From Nephromyces sp. MM_2019 (taxonomy: Eukaryota > Apicomplexa > Aconoidasida > Nephromycida): a DNA stretch of 41,723 nt. Both the position numbers and the translations under genes were made by a program. Shown here piece after piece: positions 12,867 through 25,477 of this stretch. The stretch is taken from assembly GCA_015657535.1 (NCBI GenBank), contig JADHZB010000541.1, forward strand, positions 1 to 41,723, given 5' to 3'. Under the pieces are notes generated by a model. The model worked only from the letters and a program-made list of their open reading frames with translations. It searched no databases and was not told where the DNA came from. The number at the start of each line of letters is the position of its first letter. The stretch's first letter is position 1.

Positions 12867-14077
12867 ATTTAAAAAATTATTTTGGGGGGCAAAATTAAAA
12901 ATATTTGAAAACATAAATTGCATTTATTTATTTAATATAGTGTGTGTGTGTCTGTGTGTATATATATATGTATATGTGTGTGCGTGTATGTGGTGTGGTG
13001 TGTGCATGTATGTGTGTGTGTGTGGTGTGTGTGTCTGTGTCTGTGTATGTAAACATGTATAGAACTTCTAGGAATGGATCTTAAATATATAGTTAGAAAT
13101 GTGTATATCGAAAGTGTGTTTAAAACAGTTGAAATGAAGTGTGTGTTTTTAATATATGGGTGTGAGATTGTTTGCAGTAGAATGTGTGAAGGAGGTTGTG
13201 TGTAGTGGGGTGTAAAAAAAATACCTAAAAATCAATGTGTAAAAAATGTTACGATAATTTGTATATATTCAAAAGGTTTAGCTTATATGAATAGTGTGTT
13301 TAGAGGTATATAGACATCTTTCGTGTAGTGTGTAAATATTTAGAGTATATTTCCTTACCGTATCAATATGTGTAACCTTAAATAGTTACTCTATAGATGT
13401 GTGTGTCGGGGGGGTTGTGTGTGTGGTTGGATAAGTGTGCGTTTTTGGACGTGTGTGTGTCTGTATGTTCATTGTATGTGTATTTAGGGTGTATATATTG
13501 TGTGTATTTATTGTGTGTGTATATATATATTTATTGTGTGTATTTGTTGTGTGCGTATGCATTTATTGTATGTGTATGGTTTCGATGGATGTTTAGAAAA
13601 GTTTATGGGTGTGTAAAGTTATATCTGAAAGTTTTAACCAAGTAATTGCTTTGGAGTATATATATGTATATATAAGTGTGTGTGTATAATGAATATTTTG
13701 GTTCTCGATTGTGTTGATTAAACATGTATGTAATTCCTAGTTACTCAGTATACACATCCATATAGGGAAAAATTGATTATGAGATAAGTTATGCTAAAAT
13801 TAGAAGCATTAGATGTGTGTGTGTATGTATGTGAAATTGCACATCAATTTCTATATTATGCACATGTTTGTGTATTATGGTAGTTTCAAATATGTGTCAA
13901 GTGTACGTGTGTAACTATCGGCTTGGTATATGGGTGTATGTAGTATCACACATCAATTTCGAAGTTAAATATTTCCCACACGTATGTGTGTTTGTGTGTC
14001 AGGATAACTTCAAATATGTGTAAAATACTTATTTATCTATCAATTTGATAACACACACTTACTATATAATTAGAAGG
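12867..14077. other. Convergent intergenic region, TTL and ALG14 3' flanks
   Basis: This should contain both 3' ends. It is TG-rich with scattered open stretches. A 47-codon open stretch from 13058 to about 13200 (beginning ELLGMDLKYIVRN) looks less repetitive than its surroundings but has no convincing splice partner. No gene is called. Confidence 0.5.
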
Positions 14078-16231
14078 TTAATACATATAACCGAGGTATT
14101 TAATTCTTGAGCTGTGTGTACTGACTGACTCCCAATAAGCATAAAATTTATCTGTAATGTGTAACACTAACCAACCAGTCCTTGAGAGTTTGTGTGTACA
14201 TGAGAATCCTTCTACATACACAAGCTTGCACTCCCAAAATAATAGAAGCTGTGTGTAAGGAGGTTATATATAGTGTGTGCAAAAATATCAGTGTGTAGTT
14301 GTTTAGGGGAGTTACACACATATGTATAGAAAAGTTATGTAAAAACTAATATATAGTTGGATAGTTATGTGTGTGAGGGTAGGTTATATATATATTGTAT
14401 GCAGAAAAAAGGAGTGTGTGGGTGTGTGGAGGAGTTATACACACATATATAGAGAAGGTGTATAGCTAATAGAATTTTGAAGGCTAGTTGAAAAATAGTA
14501 ACACACCTCACAAAATAAGGCCAAATACATAGCTATTACACACATACCAGGGCCATTAGATATCATCTAAATGTATATACATATATATCTTTGTAATATT
14601 TGTCACAAGTTTTTAAACATTATTTGTTTAATAGGGTTGGGCCCTTATACACACAGTGTGCTGTTGGATGGTAGAGTTTATATGGAGATGTGTGTAGTGT
14701 ATATAGGTCTGGCTGGGTGGATTAATATATATAGAGATATATATGTGTGTCTAAATTAACTCACAATATTGGGCTTGTTGGTTAAGATTAATTTAATATT
14801 GTCAAATAGTGTAAATGGTAAACGTTTGAGTGACTGTGTGGGTGGCTCTAATATTCGATTGACTCGTTCAATTGCTGTGTAAGTAAATTGGTTAGCCTAA
14901 CGTGTGTAACAAAATTTTGGGAGGTGTGTGTGTATATATATACAGGTTTTGGATAATTTTGGGAGGTGTGTGTGTGGGTACATTTTTCAACCAAAAGATA
15001 TACAAGGATAATGGAAAATGTGAGTGTATTTCTTTCAGTCAGAGGTGTGTAAAGGTTTCAAGGCTTTTAAATATTTCTTATTGAGTGCATCAAGTAAATG
15101 TGGTCAATGTGTAGTTTGTAATTGAAATGAAATATAGTGAAGATATTTGAAAAATGTTGTCTAGTAAGTTTGAAAGGTGTGTGTGTGAAATCTAAGTATT
15201 TTGATCTAAGTATAGGTATTTTGAAATTATTCATAATTACTTATGAAATCCTCAATATTTGATAAAATTGTATGTCAATCAATTGACTTAAATATTTATG
15301 CTTTAAATACAACTTACAGATTTTTCAAAACCTCTCTCATTAATGAAGTTTTGAGCTTGAATTCGACTTAATTCATCACAATTTGAGTGTACAAAATTGA
15401 CTCTAAAATTATCAAGTTTCATATCTTTGATAAGTAGTAATATTTCTTTGGTATGCCCACCTATTTAACCACAAAAAAAAATGCGGGAAATTTCCGTACA
15501 CACACACTCATGTATATATTATGGTTTAAGCCATACACAAAGTGTTGATTTTAGGTGGAAGTGATCACGCATAAACATAGATATGTAATGCTTTTATAGG
15601 CACACGCACCTATATCATGAATAATTTTTATGACATATACCACACATTAAGCTATGAGCTTGATTTCCACACATTCAATATTGAATATATGTATATGTGA
15701 ATCATACATACACACCACATTGAATAGATTTAATTAGATGTCCACCACAAAAGGGTGTATGTGGTATCTATACAAACAATATATTGCACTGATATATCCC
15801 GAATACAATGTAATAAACAGTTATGTATATATATATGTACCTTACTGTACATACACACAGAGAAACAAACAAAAACATACATTCATACGCAAACACACAC
15901 ACAAATAATACAAACACAAAAAAATACGCACACACACATACATACGTACACACACAGAAAAGGAACACACAATTACACTCATACTCACGCATACACATCA
16001 TGAATTGTATATGTGTGTGTGTGGTATACCTGAGCCTAATAAGATCATCAATTTGGGTAATTCATCAGAGCTCTGTTTATTTATGGTGGTGTAAATGGGT
16101 CGAAGTAAATTTCTAAGAAAGTGGAGCTCAATTCCAAATAAACGTTTTGATAAACAGTAAGCAATGTTAGCTAAATATATAAGGACTATCAAGAGTGTTT
16201 GTAAAAACACAATGTCACCAAACGATACCAT
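14078..16231 (-). CDS. ALG14: ALG14, membrane subunit of UDP-GlcNAc:dolichyl-PP-GlcNAc N-acetylglucosaminyltransferase
   Basis: ALG14 anchors ALG13 at the cytosolic ER face; the pair adds the second GlcNAc to dolichol-PP-GlcNAc. Exons in coding order are 16231-16030, 15460-15318, 14896-14765, 14566-14548, 14483-14443 (tentative) and 14248-14078. They give about 235 residues, close to yeast ALG14 (237). Exon 1 has an N-terminal transmembrane helix (residues about 4-28, IVFLQTLLIVLIYLANIAYC) and ends in LMILLGS. Exon 2 completes the GSGGHT loop typical of this GT family and continues with NFVHSNCDELSRIQ. Exon 4, only 19 nt, supplies MISNGP, matching the NGPG motif. Exon 6 has KLVYVEGFS, SRTG, ITDKFYAYWES and ends KYLGYMY, matching YVESFAR, the SxTGK region and the final YLG. 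The Thr-Cys usually following NGPG is not seen, so exon 5 may be wrong or diverged. It is convergent with the TTL gene. Confidence 0.86.
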
Positions 16232-17575
16232 TTCACTAATAACAAGGCCAACTAAGCAAAGGAATTAAGGCAAATCCTTCAGGGTAGAGTGTGTGTGTAT
16301 ATAATTAAGTCTATGAGGTAAATATGACTCAAATTTCAACCACAATGTAAGTGTGTAATTCACACACTCAACGTATTCAGTCCACTATGCACATTATTAA
16401 AACATGTTGATGTGTGATTTGATTCAGCTAGAGATGTGTTAATACTACTTTTATAAATTCAAATTACTTATTTGTATACAAATTATATATAGCAGATTAG
16501 CTCAAGTCAATTTTTTTGCGCTAGATGATTATTGTTAATACAATGCAAGCTCAAATAAACAATTCACATAATTAAAACATTAAATAACGCACTTGTTTTC
16601 ATAACGTCTTCATAAATTGAGGTATCTTAAATCAACCTCCACATTCTAAATCCAAATTTTGTAAATTCAATCATTTTGGAATATTCACAAATTTCGAATA
16701 CAGCTATTGTGAGCTTGAAGATTGGAAATTTTTTATCATTTTTAAATATTCAAAATCCTATATTGATAAATTTTCCGAATTCAATCACTTCGTAAATTCA
16801 ACTATTTTTGAATCTTTACATATTCTAAATTCACACATTTTAAATTTAATTATTTTTAAGTAATCACACATTTTAATTATTTACACACTATTCAACACAT
16901 TTATGCTCATAGAAATAGTTCAGATCGGTGTCATAGTTCGAATCTATTTGGTTAGCCAATTGATTTATTGAAGATGGTATGTGTGTGTGTGTATCAAATT
17001 ATAAAAGAACATGAAAAATAAAAATCAAAGCTTTTTACTATACTTTTAGGAGTCTATTATTATCTAACTTTTTTCATTTCCAAATTTTGTGTCAAGCTTT
17101 ACCAAAATGTGTAAAAATAGTTGCACACACTTATTGTTAATGTAAAAGCATATACTTGATGTTATATTATATTACATCCTGGAAAAATTGCTATGAAAAA
17201 TGTATAGAATATGTCTAATTAAATAAAAATTCATCTATTTTTTTCGCTTTGTTGCATAAGTTATAATTAAACCCCTTGTTGTGTGTATGTAAATAGTCAT
17301 TTTTGAACCATCTCCTTGTGTGCATAAATGTACTTTTAAATTTATGTATATAGGTATTAGATATATTTTAATGTGTGCAAATAGGTTTACTTGTAGTTAA
17401 CATATACATAATTTATGCGTGTTTGAATGCATCTGCCTACATAATCTATAGACATATGATGTACGGTGATAAGTTGTAAATTTATGTGAAAGTAATAACA
17501 AATTTTAAGTGAAAATATAAGCATAATTGCTTTATATAAGATGTGGCAAAAGTATAATTATATCTGGCTAGTATG

Positions 17576-17580
<5 letters not shown>

Positions 17581-17611
<31 letters not shown>
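17581..17611. repeat. (TA)n microsatellite
   Basis: An uninterrupted AT dinucleotide run lies in the ALG14-DCP2 intergenic region. Confidence 0.95.
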
Positions 17612-17612
<1 letters not shown>

Positions 17613-18602
17613 GTAGTTTATTATTTGTTATACACTATCAAAATTGTGTAGCAATATCTAAAATAATAATAGCTTTATGTGTATTTACACTTGAGAATAC
17701 ATATACATATGACACAGAAAGTTGTAAAAAATAGGTCGTATATGATAGTTATAATAGTATTATATAAACATTCTAGAAACTAGAAGTGAGCTTTGTGATA
17801 ATATAAATCAATTTCGCGGTGAACACCAATGGTTATACTACGTGTGGTGTAATTACACCTACCGTGTCCGCATAATTAGAAAAAAGAAAAAATAAAGTAA
17901 AAGAGTAAGTTTAAAAAAACAGTTATCATAGAGATAGACATAAAAACAATTTGGAATTTAAGTAAAAATTTTCACTAGTCAAGTAGAATAAATACGATTG
18001 TTATACACTATATTTTATATTTTCCTCATTTTGTGAACACATACACACTTAGTGAGTTTCCAACTGTTTTACACTACGTGTGTGACTATAATAATCAATA
18101 GACACTAAGTGTAGGCAAGCCACGATACATCAAAATAAATCAAAATAGCTTTACGTATACATAATTTTTTATCTTTTTTTTCCACAAACGTATCGCATGC
18201 GTTTGTGTGTGTTTTTGTGTACATGCATATATGTCTGCTTACGGTATATAAATCACCAGTAGTCATTTTCTTTTAGCCTTTTATTTTTGGGGCTTTATAT
18301 ATATATGCATATATATATCTATTTGTTTAGTGCTTAAAAACTCGAAAAAAATCACAAGTCTATATTATTATTTTTATACATTTAAAGAGATTGCCCAAGT
18401 GTATAAAAGTGGGTGGCAAATTGATTAGCTCACACACCCCTCTAATTGTGCAAAAAAAAAACAACGAAAGGTTTGCTTTTGTTTAATAATACAATCTATT
18501 CATCATTTATATACAACTTTGAAAATTTTCACTTTTTTTAAAACCCTTTATTCAAAATATTCTTTATTCAGACACACACACTGCTAACTTCTTAGTATTT
18601 GA

Positions 18603-18690
18603 AAATCTATCAACTATCCCCTATATTAAAATCTATCAACTATCCCCTATATTAAAATCTATCAACTATCCCCTATATTAAAATCTATCT
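18603..18690. repeat. 26-bp tandem repeat, 3.3 copies
   Basis: Three exact copies of AAATCTATCAACTATCCCCT plus ATATTA are followed by a partial fourth (AAATCTATC). The copies show no visible divergence, so the array is recent or conserved. Confidence 0.95.
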
Positions 18691-19955
18691 TCATCAATTT
18701 TTAAAAGCCTAACTGAGAGCGACAACAGATGTAAACACCTCTTATAATACTATTTATCTGAATCAACCATCTTTGACAGCTCAACTTATTTTAAGCCTTG
18801 ATTCGTCACACGATTCACTGGACATGCACACAACCACAACTTAATACTCACTAATAATCTACCTAAAACTTGAATCAACACTCCTCTAAAACCATTCAAA
18901 CGCTTACACCCCAAACTCCCACAAATTTGCCAAATCCTAAAAGGCCTCTATTCGTCACTAGGCCATCACAATTCAAAAGCATCCCTCTAAACACCTACAC
19001 CCGACACAAAATATCTTTACACAAATATCTGCCACCTCAATACTAAACTCAACCTCTCACCTCTAAATAGCTATACACGGGAGCAAGTCTGACCGAATCC
19101 TCACTCACAAGCAAAGGCACTACTATTTAGCTTAATATTGTCCAATTGCGAATGTTTAATGTTTACTTGGTAGGGAGCACATTTCTTTGAGCTATTGCTG
19201 ATGCCTAAGTAGAAAAACATGATCATCTAGTGTGTAATTGTTCTTTTTACAGATATACATATGAAAATCAAGTATAACCGCACTCTCAACCAGCTCCTGA
19301 ATTTCTAAACATGCCAGCCCTTCATTTTGAGCAAGTTGATTTTTTAATTCCTATTTCTTTTTATTTAGATTACCATTCCAAAACTTATCAAACATACCCC
19401 TGGAAGTGTAAATTGGGATATGTTAACCTTAGATCATAATTATTCTTATTACAACTTTTAACAAGGACATTATATTTTCTCCTCGCACAAATTCATTACA
19501 TCGTTTACAATAAATTCAAGCATTAGAAATTTGCTAAAATCTGTACATTTCTTGTATATATCTCACTTGACCTTTTTAACTGTAAAGCTACCTCACCAAT
19601 TATAATAAGGGCTAGATTGAAAGCATTTAATTAGCTTAAAGCACTCATAATTGTTTTTTTGTAAATATCACCCAATTTTGAGGGGTATTAGCGACTACTT
19701 AAATCCTATTTTAGAAATTTCATATTTAAGATCAGGTTACATATTTTACTCTACTCTTCCTTATAATTTTGATAAATAAGCGCAAGTATAAAGCCCGATT
19801 GCGATATCTGCACTACCCTAGAAATTCATGTCGTTTCTTAGAGCAACATCACATTTATTCAAATATTCACTTTTATAGATGATTCTTTCCGATCACTTTA
19901 ATTAGGCTAGTGTTTTATTATATTTTATTTTTCATATCATATATATACTCCTATA

Positions 19956-22408
19956 ATGCCAATTCCTACTCAAAATGACCCTGATGAGGCCTTTGCAAAT
20001 AATTTGAAATCGAAGGCTATCAACCCAAAGCTCTTGGATTCTGCCTTGCTGGATTGCTATGGTCGTTTTATTACACTACTTCCTGAAGAATTACTAGAGG
20101 ATCACATCCATTTATATTTCCAAATCCAAGAAGCTTACTGGTGGTATGAAGATGTCTGGCGTGAGAAATATTTATCGGAATTACCTAAACTCAACCTTAA
20201 GGACTTTGGCCATCTCATTTCCATTGATTGCCCTGTTTTAAGGGATTACGTTTCACCTTCAAAGAATGGGATTTTCCTAAAAAACTGGGCAGATTATTGT
20301 AAGACAATTCCACTCAGGGGAGCCATATTACTAAACAAGAATTTAACGAAATGTCTCATGGTTCAGGTACTGCACTCATATACACTACATAGATTACTAA
20401 TTTAGACAAACAACAGTAACGACACAGAATTTGACTATTTATATGACACTTTTTGTTTCATTAGAGTTGGAAGGGTGGATCCTGGATGTTTCCAAGAGGA
20501 AAAATTGATGAGGATGAAGAGGATTCAATGTGCGCATCTAGAGAAATCTGGGAAGAAATTGGGGTCGACATCTCTTCACATATTGATGATCGCCTATTTA
20601 TCGAAACCCTAATTGAAGAACAGCACCTAAAACTATTTATTATACCCGGAGTTGATGAATCAACCTTATTCAAGCCTAACAAGAGGAAAGAAATAAGAGA
20701 GATAAAGTGGATTGATATTAAATCTTTACCAGGATACAATGACTTTCTTACCAGAGAAAATTCATCTTTTCCACCCTTAAAAATCGTCCCCTGTCTACCA
20801 CCTCAACAAAATTCCAAGTTCTGGCAAGTTTCTCCCTTCACAGAGTGTATAAAACGATGGGTTGTGATACTCTCCAAATCCCCGATGAAGCAAATTAGTC
20901 TCAGGTCTTCACAACCTTCCTCAAGGGTTTCATCTACACACTACCATATTGCTCTGAGTTCGAATATATCTAATAGTCAATTGCGTAGATGTCAATTTGC
21001 GTTTTCTTTCGAACAAGACACACCCCTTGAGCCCATTCTTAACCCCAAGTCAACCAATTCAAAATCAGCAAAACCATCCAATAAGATTACTCCCAACACC
21101 GTATCAAAGCTTCCTTCTGGAGAGAAAAAATCAATTTCCTCTAAATCCCAAGCGGGAAATTTCTCTCAATTAACACAAAACCTTGTTGAGAAGGCAAAAC
21201 TTGCTAATTCTAAGATATTATCGAAGCCTTCCAACAACAAGTCTAGCACATTAGCTATCCCGTCCCTCAATGAAGAACCTAATGTCTTACGAACAGACAA
21301 CCCACCAGAGGACCTACCGAAAAATCGCCCTGCTCGGAGACGCAGATTAGGTTTTCCCAACCGCCTCTCTGTTTCTTCATTTGGATGGGGTTCTAAGGGG
21401 AAACTCAACAATAACCAAAAGCCAGATAAACTTACCGAGCCTATATATACACTAAATGAGTCAAGGCCAGTAACAAGCTCATCAAAGAAAAGCGCACCAC
21501 CACATAATCATCCAGAAGAAATACCCCCCTCACTCAACAACAAAAAAAGCTCCTTTAATCCAAATGATCAGCACAACCAAACAACTTTTGGTTCACTGAA
21601 TGCTAATGGTTGGAATGTTGAAGACATGTTTAGGATGAATGAGGAAAAATTTGGCGTCTTGTCGACATATGACATTGAGCATTACACAGTACCTATCCCA
21701 GCTCACTGTAATCGCTCATCAAGGCGTAAAACACATAGCCGATATAGAATCGACCAGAACACAGATCATACTGAACCCTTATTATCGTCACCTAAACTCA
21801 ACCCAGGAAGTACTAATGATATTGGCCACGATGAAAAAGGGAAATTTTTACTTTCATTACTGAAAAACGAACATGAACATTTGAACTCACTTCAAACAAA
21901 CCCGGATAAGGAAGAAAACCGAGACCTTGAGAAATCTAAGTCGGTTCCATACTCTATCCCCAGGCAGGGACGATTCCCTGAACATAGCAATTACCACCCA
22001 CAAGACCCACAACTCAAACCAGATAAATCGAAGTCAACCATGCCGTGTCAAACTTTACCCATTTCATCTAGAGGCTCAAGGAGCTCTCATCAAAATGTAA
22101 ACTCATCATCACGCACCACTATTAATACACAAAAAGAATTACAGAATAATTATTCAGTCTCTCCCTTAAAATCCTCCGATTATAGCCCCTTAAAAAAACC
22201 AACGCCTATTCCCTCAACATTCTTACCAAATCTGTCTGACCCTACTACTACCACATCGACTGCAACATCCACAGCATTTAGGGAAGGTATCCGAGGGCTC
22301 AATAAAGAAGTAGACTTCAATTCAATAGATAAGCCGCATTTGGACGTTCATTGGCAAAGCATTGAAAAAGGAATGCAAGAAATGCTTAAGTTAAAACTGG
22401 ACCTTTAA
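19956..22408 (+). CDS. DCP2: mRNA-decapping enzyme DCP2 (Nudix hydrolase)
   Basis: DCP2 removes the m7G cap from mRNA in cytoplasmic decay complexes. There are two exons, 19956-20366 and 20465-22408, with a 98-bp intron between GTACTG and TTAG. The product is about 784 residues. Residues about 25-90 carry the Box A regulatory region (LLDCYGRFITLLPEELLEDH ... AYWWYEDVWREKY). The intron falls just before the catalytic domain, which starts SWKGGSWMFPRGK. The Nudix box is a perfect GX5EX7REUXEEXGU at about residues 149-171: G149, E155, R163-E164, E167-E168, G170. Box B is visible near residue 262 as FTECIKRWV. The remaining roughly 500 residues are Ser/Pro/Asn-rich and probably disordered, ending in a short conserved-looking helix (VHWQSIEKGMQEMLKLKL). 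The first ATG follows an AT-rich leader. The next gene downstream starts 2.4 kb away. Confidence 0.95.
20367..20464 (+). other. DCP2 intron
   Basis: This 98-bp intron begins GTACTG and ends CATTAG, joining ...MVQ to SWKGG in phase 0. It is AT-rich with no TG or CA run, unlike every intron of the three left-hand genes. Confidence 0.9.
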
Positions 22409-24787
22409 ATTAATCCTCGTGCATATATATTAACATGCGTCCACTGAGCATACAATTGTTATTTTATCCTACTGTGATTATTTTTCACTATATTAAGCTC
22501 CTAAACTTCTTCCTTATACTCCTAACTCCATTACAACGGATATATCCAACATCGTTTTTTACTTTTGTCACTGTCATATACTTCCCTAATAAATTTTCAC
22601 GACGAATCTTTGGTTACACATTTATATAGACTCGGCGCTCAATACACTTTTTATAATATATTTAAATTATATAGAAAAACAAGCTCATGCTCCTTAAATT
22701 ATTTTTACTACACAATTATTTCTTATGCTATACTCTCAATATTCCGAAGCTTTTGTACTTTTGAGATGGGGAATAGTATTGGGGGGAACTTACATACATG
22801 TATGATTGTGATTTTAATCATGGGTATTATTGGGATTTCAATTCCTAATTATATATTATAAACATATATAATTTTTTATGGAGATTTTTTTGGTTTTTTT
22901 TTTAACAACAATTGGAATTGACACCAATTTTCCAACTGTTTTTAAATACAAAATTCTTATGTTTCAATGATATTATTTTATTGAACACCTTAGTTACATT
23001 ATAACACTCAGAAAAGCTGTTCTATATATGTAAAATTACCAGCATAAAAGTGCCTAAATACAAACCAATTTTTTAACTTTATAATTAGAGCTAGTAAGAT
23101 GAGCTGCCTTATATATAGGGTAATTTTTACACTCCGATAATTAAATACATTTATTTATATGCCAATTATAATTAATTTCATAATTATCTTCATTTATTAG
23201 CCTATTTTAGTATAAGATTACACAAAAATATTTCTATTTTAAGCAGGGAATACTCCCTATAAATTATACCAAGCATAGCTTTAATTTATTCTATGTAAAT
23301 AATTTTGACAAACATGCGCTGGTGACTATATGTGCTTCAACACTTTGAGCTCCCACTATATATATATTTATATATGTGTGTAGATTAATTGTTGTATATG
23401 GTGTATTTATAACTTGTTGAAAAGTATACGTTTACCTGAATTTTTATAGTGCTTATATATTATAATAATTAGCAAACTTTCAAATAGTTACACACATTGA
23501 GCGTTTTTGTGTAAAGAGGTAATTTTTTTTTATGCATTATTATTGCTATGCATAGTGCATATATTTGAATTTTATATCAATGCATATACTTGTTATATTC
23601 ATGTGGTTTATATGTATTTATATATATATATTGCTTTTCACTACGTATTATTCTATCTATTGTTTGCACAACGAATAATATATATATTTAGATATAATAT
23701 GTGTGTAGCTGTGTATATAAGAATTTTGTATAAATAGATACTATAACTTGGGTAGGAGAATTGAAACATCAATTATGAGTAAAGATGATACCTAATGCTT
23801 ATTCTAAAAGGTATCAAAAATCGAATATTATATCCAAATTGAATATATAGAATTATTAAAATTGTACATAATCCAAGTGATTTACGTAACAAGATTAAGG
23901 TGTAGAATTTTATATTTGCATATTGCTTAAGATTTATACTTATAATGAATTATGTGGAAAAGAAGTCTATTACAAAAATTATAAGAATTTCGGTTGAATT
24001 GGCATTATTTGAATTTTCCTAACTGCTCACTCAGACAAAAACAAAAAACATCTGAAATTTAACAAAGTTTAAAGTTTGAGCTATGTGTTTTTAAACCTTA
24101 CCCAACAATGCTTATACCGTAAAAGTGAGCAGCTATACATATAAATGTAAAATTTACTTTGCTATATATATATATATATATAGCAATGTAAAAATTTATT
24201 TATTCTCGAGGATTAATTCCCGACAGACTTAGGTAGATAGTAATGCAAATTATAGTTTACATGACAAAGGCATTAGAGATCAATTTTTTCCACCCAAGCA
24301 TATATACAAGGTTGTTTTGTAAATGCATATTAATACACACATTATATAACACCTCTCAAGATATTTTGAAATTAAGAAAGTAAATATAAATAAATTGAGA
24401 GCATTTTAAGATAGTTTTAGTATCCAGTTAAAAAGTTATAAAACATTCCAAGCTTCAAAAAAATCTTTAATCAATTTTGTTAGCTCAATTTGTGGGTATT
24501 GTGCCTGCGAGGTGATAACAAGACTCAAAACAAGACCTTTGTAAACCAAATTGTATTGAATCAGTTACACAAATGCTTATTACAACACAAATAAATTATA
24601 TGAGGCAATAAAAACGATCCAATTAGCTTTTACATTCATTGTTTATAACAGCTTGAAAGTTTACTGAAATTTTGAATTGATTTTGATAAGTTTCGTGCCA
24701 AACATTGTTTTGGTATTTGACACACTCAAAAAGTTTTATATAGAAATTTTCCTAATATTTGTCTTGATATCAACCCTCAAAATTAGA
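22409..24787. other. AT-rich intergenic region without a recognisable gene
   Basis: This is the DCP2 3' flank and the upstream region of the small membrane-protein gene. Frames at 22435-22629, 22565-22861 and 23507-23737 encode only Phe/Ile/Tyr-rich sequence expected from T-rich DNA, with no conserved motif. Confidence 0.6.
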
Positions 24788-25135
24788 ATGTATTGCATCA
24801 AAAACAAGCTGGTTTGTGTTTATCTATTGGTGTTTTGCGTCCTCATAAGTCGTATCATTTACTCATTGTGCAGTCAAGCAGATGACAAAAATGAAGAATC
24901 TCTGTTTAATTTCACGATTTATCACCCAAGGAAGCTTCAGGACACGGCCATCAACACCGCTCCTCCACCCCCTGGTTATTCTTGGAGTTTTGATAGACTT
25001 TGGGCTGCATTCCAAGCCGATTTATTTTCATACTTTATTTTCTTAGTGTTCTTAGCTAACTCGATTTTTGGTTGTATTTTTTGTTCATGGCTTGTTACAC
25101 AAAATAACAAGCTAGGGAGAGTGAAGAGAAATTGA
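24788..25135 (+). CDS. Small predicted membrane protein with signal peptide and C-terminal TM segment
   Basis: I do not recognise this 115-residue protein. The only in-frame ATG gives MYCIKNK followed by a strongly hydrophobic stretch (VCVYLLVFCVLISRIIY), read as a signal peptide or signal anchor. A polar middle part follows, with a DDKNEES acidic cluster and a PPPPGYSW proline run. A second hydrophobic stretch (FSYFIFLVFLANSIFGCIFC) precedes a basic tail, KLGRVKRN. This layout suggests a type I or hairpin membrane protein of the secretory pathway with a very short cytosolic tail. The reading frame stays open upstream of the ATG, so an upstream exon is possible. It is convergent with SmB, 342 bp away. 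Composition is more coding-like than the surrounding AT-rich DNA, which is the main support. Confidence 0.6.
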   Translation: MYCIKNKLVCVYLLVFCVLISRIIYSLCSQADDKNEESLFNFTIYHPRKLQDTAINTAPPPPGYSWSFDRLWAAFQADLFSYFIFLVFLANSIFGCIFCSWLVTQNNKLGRVKRN

Positions 25136-25477
25136 TAATTCAAACAATCAGTGACATGAACTTTTAGAGCAAGATAGAGGTCAATGTTGACGTATTATTT
25201 TTATCTTTTTAAATCTAAATTTGAGAGCCTCATTATGAGAGGTTGGGTCAGTATAAAAATTTTCTAAGAGTGTATGAATATCTGTCTAAAGCTATAGATG
25301 AACAGAATTTTCTTCATTAACTCTTATGAACATAGTCTAATAGTAAGAAAGTTTCAGTAAAAATAAGGGTTGAAGGCATAACAAATAGGCTTAAGGATTT
25401 TAGAAAAGGTATGTTTGTTTAGAGCTAATTAACAAGGCTACTTGTGATCCTTAGGGCTTCACCAAGTTTCAAAAGTA
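25136..25477. other. Convergent intergenic spacer, 342 bp
   Basis: This is the spacer between the stop codons of the small membrane-protein gene and SmB. It must hold both polyadenylation sites. Nothing else was seen. Confidence 0.7.

Larger units (their letters stand above)
16232..19955. other. 3.7-kb divergent intergenic region, ALG14 and DCP2 promoters
   Basis: No gene was found. AT-rich DNA with fading TG content (16.2-18.3 kb) holds a (TA)n run (17581-17611), a 26-bp tandem repeat (18603-18690) and a C-rich plus-strand stretch (about 18700-19130). The C-rich stretch lacks long open frames and could be DCP2 leader or a non-coding RNA. Stops interrupt every frame I followed. Confidence 0.5.

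Noticed and set aside
14571..14759. Plus-strand frame containing LGPYTHSVLLDGRVY, which first suggested a RidA-like exon
   Set aside because: No continuation of the RidA family was found, splice phases did not work, and the region is explained as an intron of minus-strand ALG14.
15755..16003. Thr/His-rich plus-strand frames at 15755-16116
   Set aside because: They run through a CA-rich intron of ALG14 and antisense to its first exon.
16900..16960. Possible tRNA T-arm (TAG-TTCGAAT-CTA)
   Set aside because: No matching acceptor stem, D-arm or anticodon arm could be found around it.
20461..20739. Minus-strand frames at 20461-20739 and 21166-21411
   Set aside because: They are shadows of the DCP2 coding strand, which has clear Nudix motifs.
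22435..22861. Hydrophobic plus-strand frames that could be membrane proteins
   Set aside because: T-rich AT DNA gives Phe/Ile/Leu/Tyr-rich translations by chance. There is no coding-like composition and the frames overlap each other.
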